Shown here: positions 33,839-41,819 of the stretch, in pieces
Position numbering within the stretch: position 1 is the first letter of the stretch
Layout: each line of letters opens with the position of its first letter
Origin: Microbacterium sp. CSI-V
GTDB taxonomy: Bacteria > Actinomycetota > Actinomycetes > Actinomycetales > Microbacteriaceae
Length of the DNA: 64,000 bases
NCBI RefSeq assembly: GCF_001984105.1
Contig: NZ_MTQM01000009.1
Coordinates: 1,178,001-1,242,000 of the forward strand
Direction of reading: 5' to 3'
Made by a program: the position numbers and the translations under genes
The notes under the pieces: model-generated
What the model saw: the letters and a program-made list of their open reading frames with translations, nothing else
Told to the model about the DNA's origin: nothing
Databases searched by the model: none

Positions 33839-34600
33839 ATGTCGATCTCCGCCGTTCTCGACCGCCCCGCCACCACCGCCACTTCCGCCACCGCGGTCCG
33901 CCCGCAGCCCGCGCGTCGCGTCGTCGCCGCGCGGCCCGCCGCTCCGGCTGCCGCCCCCGCGACCCCCACCCCCGCGGCACGGGCCGCACTGCCCGCCGGG
34001 ACCGCTCCCCGCGGCTTCGCCCTCTACGTCGGCATCGACGAGGCCAAGGCCGCCGAAGCCGGCGTCAGCCTCGGCACCCTTGTCGAGGCGCTGCGCCGCA
34101 CGCTCGGCGAGCTCGCGCCCGCCGCCGAGACGTACGCGACGGTCGCACTCGCCCCGGCCGGTGCCGGCGGTCGCGACGTCGACGTGGTGCGGCTCGCCCT
34201 GCACGAACCCTCCGCCGTCGCCCGCACGAAGGAGGAGCCGGCCGAAGAGGACCGCGCTCCCCGCGGCGTCGTCGTCGACATCTCGCGCAAGCGCGTCCTC
34301 ATCGACGGCGAGTCCGCCGCCTTCACCTTCAAGGAGTTCGAGCTGCTGCAGTACCTCGTGCTCCGCGAAGGCCGCACGATCGAGCGCACCGAGCTCGTCT
34401 CGTCGCTGTGGGAGGGCGCGACCGACGACGAAGCGCCCGGTGAGCGCACGATCGACGTGCACGTGCGGCGTCTGCGCGCGAAGCTCGGCGCGTACGAGGA
34501 CATCGTCCGCACCGTGCGGGGGGTCGGTTACCGGTTCGACCGGCACGCCGACGTGTCCATCCGCTACGGCCACGGCACGCCCTCGCCCGACCGCTTCTGA
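33839..34600 (+). CDS. Winged-helix (OmpR/PhoB-type) regulator without receiver domain
   Basis: A 253-residue protein. Residues 1-55 are an Ala/Pro-rich linker. Residues ~57-123 form an alpha/beta segment (FALYVGIDEAKAAEAGVSLG, then VDVVRLALHEP) of no family I recognise. Residues 143-234 are a clear Trans_Reg_C winged helix (FTFKEFELLQYLVLREGR, TIDVHVRRLRAKLG, GVGYRFD). The usual phospho-receiver with its Asp is absent, so the middle segment may be the sensor. AAGGA precedes the ATG. The upstream cysteine-rich leader suggests its expression rises when charged Cys-tRNA is low; a sulfur-related role is inference. Confidence 0.82.
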   Translation: MSISAVLDRPATTATSATAVRPQPARRVVAARPAAPAAAPATPTPAARAALPAGTAPRGFALYVGIDEAKAAEAGVSLGTLVEALRRTLGELAPAAETYATVALAPAGAGGRDVDVVRLALHEPSAVARTKEEPAEEDRAPRGVVVDISRKRVLIDGESAAFTFKEFELLQYLVLREGRTIERTELVSSLWEGATDDEAPGERTIDVHVRRLRAKLGAYEDIVRTVRGVGYRFDRHADVSIRYGHGTPSPDRF

Positions 34601-34638
34601 GCAGCTACCCCGCTGAGCGTCATGTCGGCGGGGCGACG

Positions 34639-34644
34639 TAGGGT
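34639..34644 (+). promoter_or_regulatory. Leaderless -10 element (TAGGGT) of AlkA-like gene
   Basis: TAGGGT ends six bases before the glycosylase ATG. Confidence 0.55.
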
Positions 34645-34650
34645 GTCGGC

Positions 34651-35640
34651 ATGAGATCGACGCGGGTGCACGTGCGACCGTCGTCGCGCGACCCGCGACC
34701 GCCGATCGCCGAGCCCCTCCAGACGGAGTACCGCCCGGCTCGGCCCGTCGACGTCGAGGCCGCGGTCGGTGCGCAACGCCACGGACGCAACGACCCGACG
34801 TTCCTGGCGTCGGGCGCGCTGCGCACCGGGGGTGTGCTCTGGCGCGCGAGTCGCACCCCGACGGGCGTCGCGACGCTCGCGCTCCGCCGCACCGCCGACG
34901 GCACGGTCCGAGCCGCGGCGTGGGGTCCGGGCGCCGAGTGGGCGGTGGACCAGCTGCCCGCGCTGTGCGGCGCGCTCGACGAGCCCGACGGTTTTGACGC
35001 GTCGCGGCATCCGTCGGTCGCCGAGTGGCATCGACGGCACCCTGACCTCCGCATCGGTCGCACCGACCTCGTGTTCGATGCGCTGGTGAGCGCGGTCATG
35101 GAGCAGAAGGTCACGAGCCTCCAGGCGTTCTCCGCGTGGCGCAGCATCGTCACCTGGTACGGCGAGCGCGCCCCCGGTCCGACGCCGCGCCCGATGTTCG
35201 CCCCGCCGGACGTGGAGGGCTGGCGGCACGTACCGTCCTGGGCCTGGCATCGCGCGGGACTCGAACCGCCGCAGTCGCGCACGATCGTCGAGGCCGCGCG
35301 CCGGGGTGCCTCGGTCGAACGGGCAGCGCTGGATGCCGCGGACGGCGAGGCCCGCGACCGGGTGTTCATCAGCCTGCGCGGGGTCGGCGTCTGGACGAGC
35401 GCCGAGACGCGCATCCGGGCGTTCGGGGATCCGGATGCCGTGAGCATCGGCGACTACCACCTGGCTCACCAGGTGGGCTACGCCCTGACGGGGCACCGCA
35501 CCGACGACGACGGCATGCTCGAACTCCTCGAGCCCTTCGCCGGGCACCGCCAGCGCGTCATCCGTCTGATCTACGCGGGAGCCGGACTGGAACCGCGACG
35601 CGGTCCGCGACTCGCGCCCGAAGACCACCGCGACCGGTGA
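34651..35640 (+). CDS. AlkA-like HhH-GPD DNA-3-methyladenine glycosylase
   Basis: A 329-residue helix-hairpin-helix glycosylase that excises alkylated bases. The N-terminal domain (1-125) is AlkA-N-like. VFDALVSAVMEQKVTSLQAF is helix 1 of the HhH-GPD core, and LRGVGVWTSAETRIRAFGDP followed by SIGDYHL gives the hairpin and the catalytic Asp. It has no Cys cluster for an iron-sulfur centre. A leaderless -10 precedes the ATG, with no operon partner. Specificity (3-meA versus others) is not resolved. Confidence 0.9.
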   Translation: MRSTRVHVRPSSRDPRPPIAEPLQTEYRPARPVDVEAAVGAQRHGRNDPTFLASGALRTGGVLWRASRTPTGVATLALRRTADGTVRAAAWGPGAEWAVDQLPALCGALDEPDGFDASRHPSVAEWHRRHPDLRIGRTDLVFDALVSAVMEQKVTSLQAFSAWRSIVTWYGERAPGPTPRPMFAPPDVEGWRHVPSWAWHRAGLEPPQSRTIVEAARRGASVERAALDAADGEARDRVFISLRGVGVWTSAETRIRAFGDPDAVSIGDYHLAHQVGYALTGHRTDDDGMLELLEPFAGHRQRVIRLIYAGAGLEPRRGPRLAPEDHRDR

Positions 35641-35683
35641 CCACCGCGACCGGTCGCGCGGGGCATCGCAGGCGGCGCGCGCC

Positions 35684-35689
35684 TAGGCT
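35684..35689 (+). promoter_or_regulatory. Leaderless -10 element (TAGGCT)
   Basis: TAGGCT ends six bases before the ATG of the 73-residue membrane protein. Confidence 0.55.
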
Positions 35690-35695
35690 GGGCGC

Positions 35696-35917
35696 ATGAC
35701 GCACTCCGGGACGGGCTGGCCCCGCGGACGCACGTACTGGCTTCTCGGTTCCGTGGTGCTGCTGGGTGCCGGCATCCTGTTCGGTCTGGTATGGCAGAAC
35801 GTGTGGCTCGGCCTGCTGCTGGCGGCCGTGATCTCGCTGGGGTGGCTCATCGCGTTCGAGTCGAACCGCGGACGCAACGTCGGCGTCAACGACCCCGACA
35901 ACGGCGTCGAGCTCTGA
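35696..35917 (+). CDS. Small membrane protein (73 aa, two TM)
   Basis: Two hydrophobic helices (YWLLGSVVLLGAGILFGLVW and LGLLLAAVISLGWLIAFE) are followed by a hydrophilic tail NRGRNVGVNDPDNGVEL. Leaderless promoter. It is convergent with the Lon-like lipoprotein gene. No family recognised. Confidence 0.75.
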   Translation: MTHSGTGWPRGRTYWLLGSVVLLGAGILFGLVWQNVWLGLLLAAVISLGWLIAFESNRGRNVGVNDPDNGVEL

Positions 35918-35926
35918 CGCGCGGGC

Positions 35927-37720
35927 TCAGGAACGTTCGACGCCGGCGGCGAAGGCGAGCACCCGGGCGGTCACGAACGGCGTGACGTAGCCCGCGGCCC
36001 CCGCGGCGGGCGTCGCCTGGGCGTCGATCGTCGCCTCCGCCAACGCGCCCCGGACGAACGGCGTCGTCGCCCCCGTTTCCGTCAGCGCATCGACCGCCGA
36101 CACCGTGTACTCGTCGGCCACGGCGATCCGTCGCGCCGCCGCGTCCGCGGCATCCACGTCCGACGGCGGACGCACGGCCTGCGTCGCCGCGAGCACGGGC
36201 GACACGCGCGTGTATCCGACGAGAGCGATGCCGAGCGCGGCCCACCCGCGGTCGTCGGGAGCTCGTTCGGCCAGCTCGTCGCGCGCGCGGGCGAGGGCGA
36301 GCGCGCGCAGCGCCGCGGGGTCGGCCGCCGCCACGCGCGCCTCGGCGGCGTCGACGTCGATGCCGTCGGCGTCGGCGCGCGCCGCGATCACCCGTGACCG
36401 ATACGCGTCGCCCGCCGCGATACCCGCCCGCCGCAGCAGCGAGGCCACCCCGTCGAGGTCGGCGTCGCCGACGAGTCGGCCACCGCCGCCCGCGGGCAGT
36501 CCGCTGACAGCCTGAGCCGTACGGAGGGACGACCGCGCGAGCGCGACGGCCGTGGTCGCGGCCAGGAGGGAGGAGTCGTCCACCGGTTCGGCGGACATGT
36601 CCTCGGCGTACCGGGCGAGGGCGTAGGCCTCGGTGGCGGCGGTCGCGGCACGGAGGACCGCGTCGAGATCGTCGAGGGTTTCGGGCGACCGCTGGTCGAG
36701 GTCGTCGAGGAGCCCCCCGGCGGCCTCGCGGACCCGCGCGGAATCCGCGGTCGCCTCCTCGGCGGGCGCCTGCGCCGATGCGGCGAGGGCCGCCGCGTCG
36801 GCGGCCGTCGTGGCAGCAGCGAACGCCGCCTCGGTCTCTCCCCCCGCGCGCAGGGCCGAGGCGTTGGCGAGCGCGGTGCGCGCCGGGTCGGCGAGCGCCG
36901 GGTCGGTCGCGGTCTCGAGGGACGCGGAGGCGGCCTGCAGGATCGCGTCCACGGCGGCGCCGAGCGGCCCGTCGTCCTCGGCGACGTCCACGGCCGCGGG
37001 GAGGGGCGACGGGGAGGGCGGCGGCGTGGGGAACGCCGCCTCCGGAAGGTCGTCCCCCGTCATCACGGCGTAGGCGCCGGCGATGTCGGCGACCTCGGTC
37101 ACCGTCATCCCGCCGGTCGCGGCGAGCTGGTCGAGGTCGACCGTCTCGCCCTGCGCGTTCCGCACCATCCGCTGACCGGCCGGAACGAGGATCGTGTCGA
37201 TCCCTCCGGCCTCGACGGCCGCGGCGACCTGCTCCGCCAGCCCCGCGACGGGTCGGATCGCGCCGAACGGGGTCACCGCTCCGGACAGGGCGACCCCCGA
37301 CTGGATCTCGGTGCCGTAGTACAGCGCGAGGACGCCCACGGCGGTGACGGCGCCCGCCGCCGGGGTCGCGAGGCGCGTGTCGAAGCCGAACGTGTACGCG
37401 GTGTCCGGCCGCGCGCCGGTGAGGAGCGTCGCGGCGGTGACCGCCGTCCAGGTCGCGGACTGCGTGACCGGATCGACGCCGCTGACGTCGTTCTCGGTGA
37501 TGTCGACGCTGAGGCCGTCGCCGTCGGCGGAGGACGCGGTGATGCGCTGGGCGGCCAGCACCCCTTTCTTGCCGCTCGCGTACAGCACGGGCACGGTGAT
37601 CTCGCTGCCCTCGAACCGGCCGTCCGACCCGGTGCCGAAACCGAGGGAGAACTGAAGCCCGCACCCCGAGAGGACGAGGACGCACACGAGAGCGACGGCC
37701 GCGGCGGCGGTGCGTCTCAC
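35927..37720 (-). CDS. Lipoprotein with catalytically inactivated Lon-type (S16) domain
   Basis: A 597-residue secreted lipoprotein. The signal ends in LSGC (Cys20). Residues ~40-185 resemble the Lon protease core: TRLATPAAGAVTAVGVLALYYG aligns with the PSAG serine motif, but the Ser is Ala121. GAVTPFGAIRPVAGLAEQV aligns with the GGLKEK lysine motif, but the Lys is Ala162. The 41-residue spacing and the following IDTILVPAGQ match Lon. Residues ~205 to the end are Ala/Asp-rich helices, possibly coiled. The GTG start overlaps the acetyltransferase stop. A scaffold or binding role outside the cell is inferred; proteolysis is unlikely. Confidence 0.7.
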   Translation of the reverse strand: MRRTAAAAVALVCVLVLSGCGLQFSLGFGTGSDGRFEGSEITVPVLYASGKKGVLAAQRITASSADGDGLSVDITENDVSGVDPVTQSATWTAVTAATLLTGARPDTAYTFGFDTRLATPAAGAVTAVGVLALYYGTEIQSGVALSGAVTPFGAIRPVAGLAEQVAAAVEAGGIDTILVPAGQRMVRNAQGETVDLDQLAATGGMTVTEVADIAGAYAVMTGDDLPEAAFPTPPPSPSPLPAAVDVAEDDGPLGAAVDAILQAASASLETATDPALADPARTALANASALRAGGETEAAFAAATTAADAAALAASAQAPAEEATADSARVREAAGGLLDDLDQRSPETLDDLDAVLRAATAATEAYALARYAEDMSAEPVDDSSLLAATTAVALARSSLRTAQAVSGLPAGGGGRLVGDADLDGVASLLRRAGIAAGDAYRSRVIAARADADGIDVDAAEARVAAADPAALRALALARARDELAERAPDDRGWAALGIALVGYTRVSPVLAATQAVRPPSDVDAADAAARRIAVADEYTVSAVDALTETGATTPFVRGALAEATIDAQATPAAGAAGYVTPFVTARVLAFAAGVERS

Positions 37721-38688
37721 GACGGCCGCTCCGAGACGAACAGCGCGCACGTCGTGTCGTAGTAGTCGTCGGTCTCTCCGGCCGGCCGCATGCCGATGCG
37801 CTCGGCGACCGCCTGCGAGGCGCGGTTGTCGGGGTGGGTCACGGCGACCACACGAGGGATGCCGGTCGCGTGCGCGAGCGCGAGCACCGCCGCGGCGGCC
37901 TCCGTCGCGTACCCGCGGCCCTGGGCGTCGGGGTGGAAGTGCCAGCCGATCTCGACGTCGTCGGCTCGCCCGTCGCCCACACCGGCGGACCACGGGATGG
38001 GCTTCAGCAGGATCGCGCCCAGCCTCCGCCCGTCGGCTCGCGTGACGGCGCGGACGCCGAGGACCCCGTCGCCGCGGTCGCTCCACCGATCGAGCAGGGC
38101 GTCGACCTCGGCGGCATCCGTCATCGTCCGACCGTCGCCGATGTACCGACGCACCTCGGGACGGCGGTACATGTCGAACAGGAACGTCCGGTCGTCTTCC
38201 GCGCGGGTCCACTCCCGGAGCACGAGTCGCTCGGTGGCGAGGTGGGTGCGCCGCATCGGCAGGTGCGGGATGCCGTCCTCGGCGAAGGGCTCGCCCGAAA
38301 CGATGAATCCGAAGCGGCCGTACCACTCGGCGAGCTGAGCCTGGGCATCGAGGAGGATCGGGATGCCGGGGGCCTCGGCATCCAGGATCCCCACAGCGGC
38401 GCGCATCAGGTCGGCGGCGAGCCCCCGGCCTCGCGCGGACGCGGCGGTCGCGACCCGCCCGATGCGGGTGTTGCAGCCTTCGCGCAGCACGCGCAGGGTC
38501 GCGAGCACGGCTCCGGATCCGTCCTCGGCCCAGAGCAGCTCGGCGCCGGGCTCGATGTCGCGGCCGTCGATCTCGGGGTACGCGGCCTCCTGCTCGACGA
38601 CGAAGACGGACACCCGGAGCCACAGCAGACGGTAGAGGGTGAGCGGGGCGATGTCGGCGACGGGTGCGCGGCGGAACGTGACGGCCAT
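37717..38688 (-). CDS. Two-domain GNAT acetyltransferase (ElaA-like + RimJ/L-like)
   Basis: A 323-residue fusion of two GNAT folds. Residues 1-145 are ElaA-like (WLRVSVFVVEQ, then RIGRVATAASARGRGLAADLM, and LAEWYGRFGFIVSGE). Residues ~150-323 are RimJ/RimL-type (TERLVLREWTRAEDD, GWHFHPDAQGRGYATEAA, VTHPDNRASQAVAERIGM). Both acetyl-CoA loops look intact. TAGCGT six bases upstream makes it leaderless. It is coupled by GTGA to the Lon-like lipoprotein gene, an odd partner for a cytoplasmic enzyme. Confidence 0.88.
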   Translation of the reverse strand: MAVTFRRAPVADIAPLTLYRLLWLRVSVFVVEQEAAYPEIDGRDIEPGAELLWAEDGSGAVLATLRVLREGCNTRIGRVATAASARGRGLAADLMRAAVGILDAEAPGIPILLDAQAQLAEWYGRFGFIVSGEPFAEDGIPHLPMRRTHLATERLVLREWTRAEDDRTFLFDMYRRPEVRRYIGDGRTMTDAAEVDALLDRWSDRGDGVLGVRAVTRADGRRLGAILLKPIPWSAGVGDGRADDVEIGWHFHPDAQGRGYATEAAAAVLALAHATGIPRVVAVTHPDNRASQAVAERIGMRPAGETDDYYDTTCALFVSERPS

Positions 38689-38694
38689 CCCTCG

Positions 38695-38700
38695 ACGCTA
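38695..38700 (-). promoter_or_regulatory. Leaderless -10 element (TAGCGT) of double-GNAT gene
   Basis: TAGCGT on the minus strand, six bases before the ATG. On the plus strand, TAGCCT at 38715-38720 is a candidate -10 for the divergent DUF4287 gene. Confidence 0.5.
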
Positions 38701-38778
38701 TCGCGCCGTGTCGCTAGCCTGACCCTCGGGCGCCGGGCGCCCACCGCCCCGCCGCCCGCCACCGAGACAGGAGTACCG

Positions 38779-39069
38779 ATGTCCTTCCAGGCGTACCTCG
38801 ACGCGGTCGAGAAGAAGACCGGGCTGACGCCGCGCCAGCTCGTCGATCTCGCGACGGAACGCGGATTCGGCCCCGACACCAAGGCGACCCCGATCCTGGA
38901 GTGGCTGAAGACCGACTACGACCTCGGACGCGGTCACGGCATGGCTCTCGTGCACGTCATCACGAAGGGCCCGCGGATCAGCGCCACCCACGTCGGCTCC
39001 GGCGGCACGCACAGCGACCCGACCGACACGCTGTGGCTCGACGGCGCCGCGTCGAACCCGCACCGCTGA
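38779..39069 (+). CDS. DUF4287 domain protein
   Basis: A 96-residue protein. The first two thirds match DUF4287 (FQAYLDAVEKKTGLTPRQL, then ILEWLKTDYDLGRGHGMALVHVI), a small helical family often linked to DUF5655. AGGAG is five to six bases before the ATG. Molecular function unknown. It is convergent with the MerR-type gene. Confidence 0.9.
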   Translation: MSFQAYLDAVEKKTGLTPRQLVDLATERGFGPDTKATPILEWLKTDYDLGRGHGMALVHVITKGPRISATHVGSGGTHSDPTDTLWLDGAASNPHR

Positions 39070-39078
39070 CCGGACGGC

Positions 39079-39690
39079 TCAGCCGCCCCCGAACCGGCGC
39101 GAGGCGGCCATCTGCTCGGCGACCCGACGGAGGGCGAGAATGAGCGGTTCGACGAGCACGGTGCCGAGGACGACGTAGCGGACGGCCTCTTCAGCGGAGT
39201 CCGCGGGCGTCGCCTCGAGTTCCGCCTCGCCGATGGCGGCCAGATGCTCGACGTACGCGGCGAGCACGGGTTCCGGAACCGCGAACCCCGCACGGTCGAG
39301 CGCGTTCAGGGCGCGGGCGACGGCGGCGACCTGACCCGGCGCGCACTCGTCCGGCTCACCGCCGAAGCGGGCCACGAGCGCGCGCGCCGGCTCCAGGTCG
39401 AGGTGGGCGTCGTCGTCGGCCGGGTTCACCGCCGAGCTCGCTGCTCCGAGGAGCGCGCCGGGCGCCTCCGGGGGGTTCTCGAGCACGCCGATGACGTTGC
39501 GCACCCCGGCGATCCCGACACCGGCGGCGACGAGGGCCCGGATGACGCCGAGTCGGCGCAGGTGCGGTTCGCCGTACGTCGCCTGGGTCGGTGACGTCCG
39601 CTCCCCCTCGGGCAGCACGCGCTCGCGGAGGTAGTACTTGATCGTCGCCACGGAGACCCCGCTGCGAGCGGACAGTTCCGAGATGCGCAT
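39079..39690 (-). CDS. MerR-family transcriptional regulator
   Basis: A 203-residue regulator. The N-terminal winged helix begins MRISELSARSGVSVATIKYY and continues with the wing LLPEGERTSPTQATYGEPHLRRL-like arrangement, then a helical dimerisation segment and a ~120-residue Ala/Glu-rich effector domain (EAVRYVVLGTVLVEPLILAL). AAGGGGG precedes the ATG. The divergent DUF4188 gene lies 71 bases away across two near-identical operator palindromes, so this protein very likely represses or remodels that shared promoter. The ligand is unknown. Confidence 0.9.
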   Translation of the reverse strand: MRISELSARSGVSVATIKYYLRERVLPEGERTSPTQATYGEPHLRRLGVIRALVAAGVGIAGVRNVIGVLENPPEAPGALLGAASSAVNPADDDAHLDLEPARALVARFGGEPDECAPGQVAAVARALNALDRAGFAVPEPVLAAYVEHLAAIGEAELEATPADSAEEAVRYVVLGTVLVEPLILALRRVAEQMAASRRFGGG

Positions 39691-39703
39691 CGATTCCCCC
39701 TTG

Positions 39704-39749
39704 ACTGGATAGTTTTACTATCCAACACTAGATAGTGACACTATCCAGT
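39704..39749. promoter_or_regulatory. Twin MerR operators between divergent genes
   Basis: GATAGT-N3-ACTATC occurs twice, at 39708-39722 and 39731-39745, starting 23 bases apart. The outer arms ACTGGATAGT (39704-39713) and ACTATCCAGT (39740-39749) are also perfect complements. The block is A/T-rich against its surroundings and includes candidate promoter hexamers (TTGACT at 39701). Confidence 0.8.
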
Positions 39750-39761
39750 GAGGACGGGCCC

Positions 39762-40271
39762 ATGGCATCCATCAATCCGGGTCGGATGACCCACCAGCAC
39801 GACGGCGAACTGGTCGTCTTCCACATCGGCATGACCGTCAACCGGTGGTGGCGGCCCGACCTGTGGCTGCCCATCTCCGCCGAGATGGGGCCGATGCTGC
39901 GTGAACTCAGCACGGACCCCGAGTCGGGACTCCTCGGGTTCACGATGCTCATCGGAGCGCGCGGGCCGTACCTCGTGCAGTACTGGTCGTCGCTGGAGAA
40001 GCTGTACGCCTACGCGTCGGCCCCCGCGCAGGCGCACCGTCCGGCCTGGACCCGCTTCAACAAGCGCGCGCGGAAAGCGGCCGGTGCCGTGGGCATCTGG
40101 CACGAGACGTACCTCGTCGACCGCGCCGAGTCGATCTTCGTCGCGACGCCCGCGATGGGGCTGCCGAAGGCGACGGCGATCGTGCCCGTCGGCTCACGGC
40201 ACGACCGAGCGGCGGCCCGCGCGGCCGACGGGCGCACGTCGGCGCGCCCGCCGGTCGAACCCGCGCAGTGA
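39762..40271 (+). CDS. DUF4188 domain protein (monooxygenase-like barrel)
   Basis: A 169-residue member of DUF4188, related to dimeric alpha-beta barrel monooxygenases. Family blocks are VVFHIGMTVNRWWRPDLWLP, GFTMLIGARGPYLVQYWSS and GIWHETYLV. Start ATG 39762 follows GTGAGGACGGG; a GTG 27 bases earlier falls within the operator. It is the presumed target of the divergent MerR protein. Enzymatic activity unproven. Confidence 0.88.
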   Translation: MASINPGRMTHQHDGELVVFHIGMTVNRWWRPDLWLPISAEMGPMLRELSTDPESGLLGFTMLIGARGPYLVQYWSSLEKLYAYASAPAQAHRPAWTRFNKRARKAAGAVGIWHETYLVDRAESIFVATPAMGLPKATAIVPVGSRHDRAAARAADGRTSARPPVEPAQ

Positions 40272-40281
40272 CCGGACCGGC

Positions 40282-41592
40282 TCAGTACCCGCTACCCGGG
40301 TTCAGGATGCCGAGCGGATCGAACACCCGCTTGATCTCGTTGTGCAGCCGCACGGCGTCCTCGCCCAGTTCGCGCCGCGCCCATTCGCGCTTGAGTCGGC
40401 CGACACCGTGCTCGGCGGTCACCGTCCCGCCGAGCGACAGCGCCAGAGCGAAGATGTCGTCGGCGGCGCGGACGGCGGTCTCGGGCAGATCGCCCTCGCC
40501 CGGCTCGACCACGATGATCGGATGCAGGTTGCCGTCGCCGGCGTGACCGAACACGAAGATCGGCACCCCGTGGCGATCCGCGATCAGACGGATGCCGCTG
40601 ATCGCCTCGGCCAGCCGGCTCCGCGGGACCGCGATGTCCTCGATCAGGGGACGACCGATGCGTTCCAGTGCCGGAAGCGCCTGACGCCGCGCGGACAGGA
40701 GGTCGGCGGCGCGCTCGGCATCCTCGGTCCACTCGTGACGGGTCGCGGTCGGAGCGACCGCCGCGAGGACGACGGCCATCTCCTCCGCGGCGCCGAAGCC
40801 GTCGGTCTGCGCGAGCAGCAGGGCCTCCCCCTGAGCGCGCAGCGCCGTCCCGGAGGCTGCGTCGATCGCCCCGAGCGTCGCGCCGTCGAGGATCTCGAGC
40901 ACCGCGGGGCGCGCACCGCTCACCGCGATCGCGGCGACCGCGCGCGCCGCGTCCTCCAGCGTCGCGAAGAACGCGGAGGCCGTGGCCACCCGCTGCGGCG
41001 CCGGCAGCAGGCGCACGCGGGCCGCGACGACGATGCCGAGCGTCCCCTCGGACCCCACCACGAGGCCCGCCAGGTCGTACCCGGTGACGCCCTTGATGGT
41101 CGGCCGACCGAGGCGGACGAGCGAACCGTCGGCCAGGACCACGTCGACCGACAGCACCGCATCGCGTGTCACGCCGTACTTCGCGCCGCGCAGGCCCCCC
41201 GCGTTCGTGGCGATGTTGCCGCCGACCGTGGAGATGCCGACGCTGCCCGGATCCGGTGCGTACATCAGGCCGTGGGTGCGGGCCGCGGCATCCAGGTCGG
41301 CCGTGATGACGCCGGCCTCGACCTCCGCGGTGCCGTCCACCGGGTCGATCGAGCGGATGCGGGTGAGGCGGGAGAGATCGAGGACGATCGCGCCCTCCCC
41401 CGCGACGGCTCCGCCGGCCAGGCCCGAACCGGCCCCCCGGGTGATGAGGGGGGTGCCGGCGGCCGCCGCGCGCCGGACCGTCTCCTGCACCTCGGCGACG
41501 TCGCGGGCCACGACGACCTCGGTGGGCGCGCCCACCGGTCGGAGTCCCGAGCGGTCGATCGCCCGGTCGATCTCGGTCGCGGGAGCGGTCAT
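40282..41592 (-). CDS. FAD-linked oxidase, glycolate oxidase GlcD type
   Basis: A 436-residue flavoprotein oxidising 2-hydroxy acids. The FAD-binding-4 domain shows LITRGAGSGLAGGA and the PP-loop PDPGSVGISTVGGNIATNAGG. The C-terminal domain has FGHAGDGNLHP and ends HGVGRLKREWARRE...FDPLGILNPG, as in GlcD, D-lactate and sulfolactate dehydrogenases. ATG 41592 overlaps the preceding 76-residue frame (ATGA). As the last gene of the 49072-40282 operon it probably handles a hydroxy acid released from the imported substrate. Confidence 0.9.
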   Translation of the reverse strand: MTAPATEIDRAIDRSGLRPVGAPTEVVVARDVAEVQETVRRAAAAGTPLITRGAGSGLAGGAVAGEGAIVLDLSRLTRIRSIDPVDGTAEVEAGVITADLDAAARTHGLMYAPDPGSVGISTVGGNIATNAGGLRGAKYGVTRDAVLSVDVVLADGSLVRLGRPTIKGVTGYDLAGLVVGSEGTLGIVVAARVRLLPAPQRVATASAFFATLEDAARAVAAIAVSGARPAVLEILDGATLGAIDAASGTALRAQGEALLLAQTDGFGAAEEMAVVLAAVAPTATRHEWTEDAERAADLLSARRQALPALERIGRPLIEDIAVPRSRLAEAISGIRLIADRHGVPIFVFGHAGDGNLHPIIVVEPGEGDLPETAVRAADDIFALALSLGGTVTAEHGVGRLKREWARRELGEDAVRLHNEIKRVFDPLGILNPGSGY

Positions 41593-41819
41593 GCACGGAC
41601 CTTTCGTTCGGTTCGGAGAGCGGGGAGGACGTGCTCGGCGATGTCCTCGAGCAGGCGCGTGCTCTCGGCGAGACCGAACTCCGGCGGGAGGAACGCGATG
41701 AGGTCGTCCGCCTCGGCGACGGCGGGGTCGGCCTCGAACGGCACGCGGGTGTGGAAGCCGATGTGCAGTCCGCGGGCCGATGAGCCCGCCGAGGGGGCCG
41801 AGACCGCGAGCGCGCTCAC
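41589..41819 (-). CDS. Small coupled protein (76 aa), unknown
   Basis: A GTG-started frame whose ends overlap both neighbours (GTGA with the reductase gene, ATGA with the GlcD-like gene). The N-terminus is Ala/Ser-rich; residues ~18-70 (LHIGFHTRVPFEADPAV, FLPPEFGLAESTRLLEDIAE) loosely recall the C-terminal helix of LLM monooxygenases. It could be a relic of such an enzyme or an accessory subunit. Exact coupling on both sides argues that it is translated. Confidence 0.6.
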   Translation of the reverse strand: MSALAVSAPSAGSSARGLHIGFHTRVPFEADPAVAEADDLIAFLPPEFGLAESTRLLEDIAEHVLPALRTERKVRA

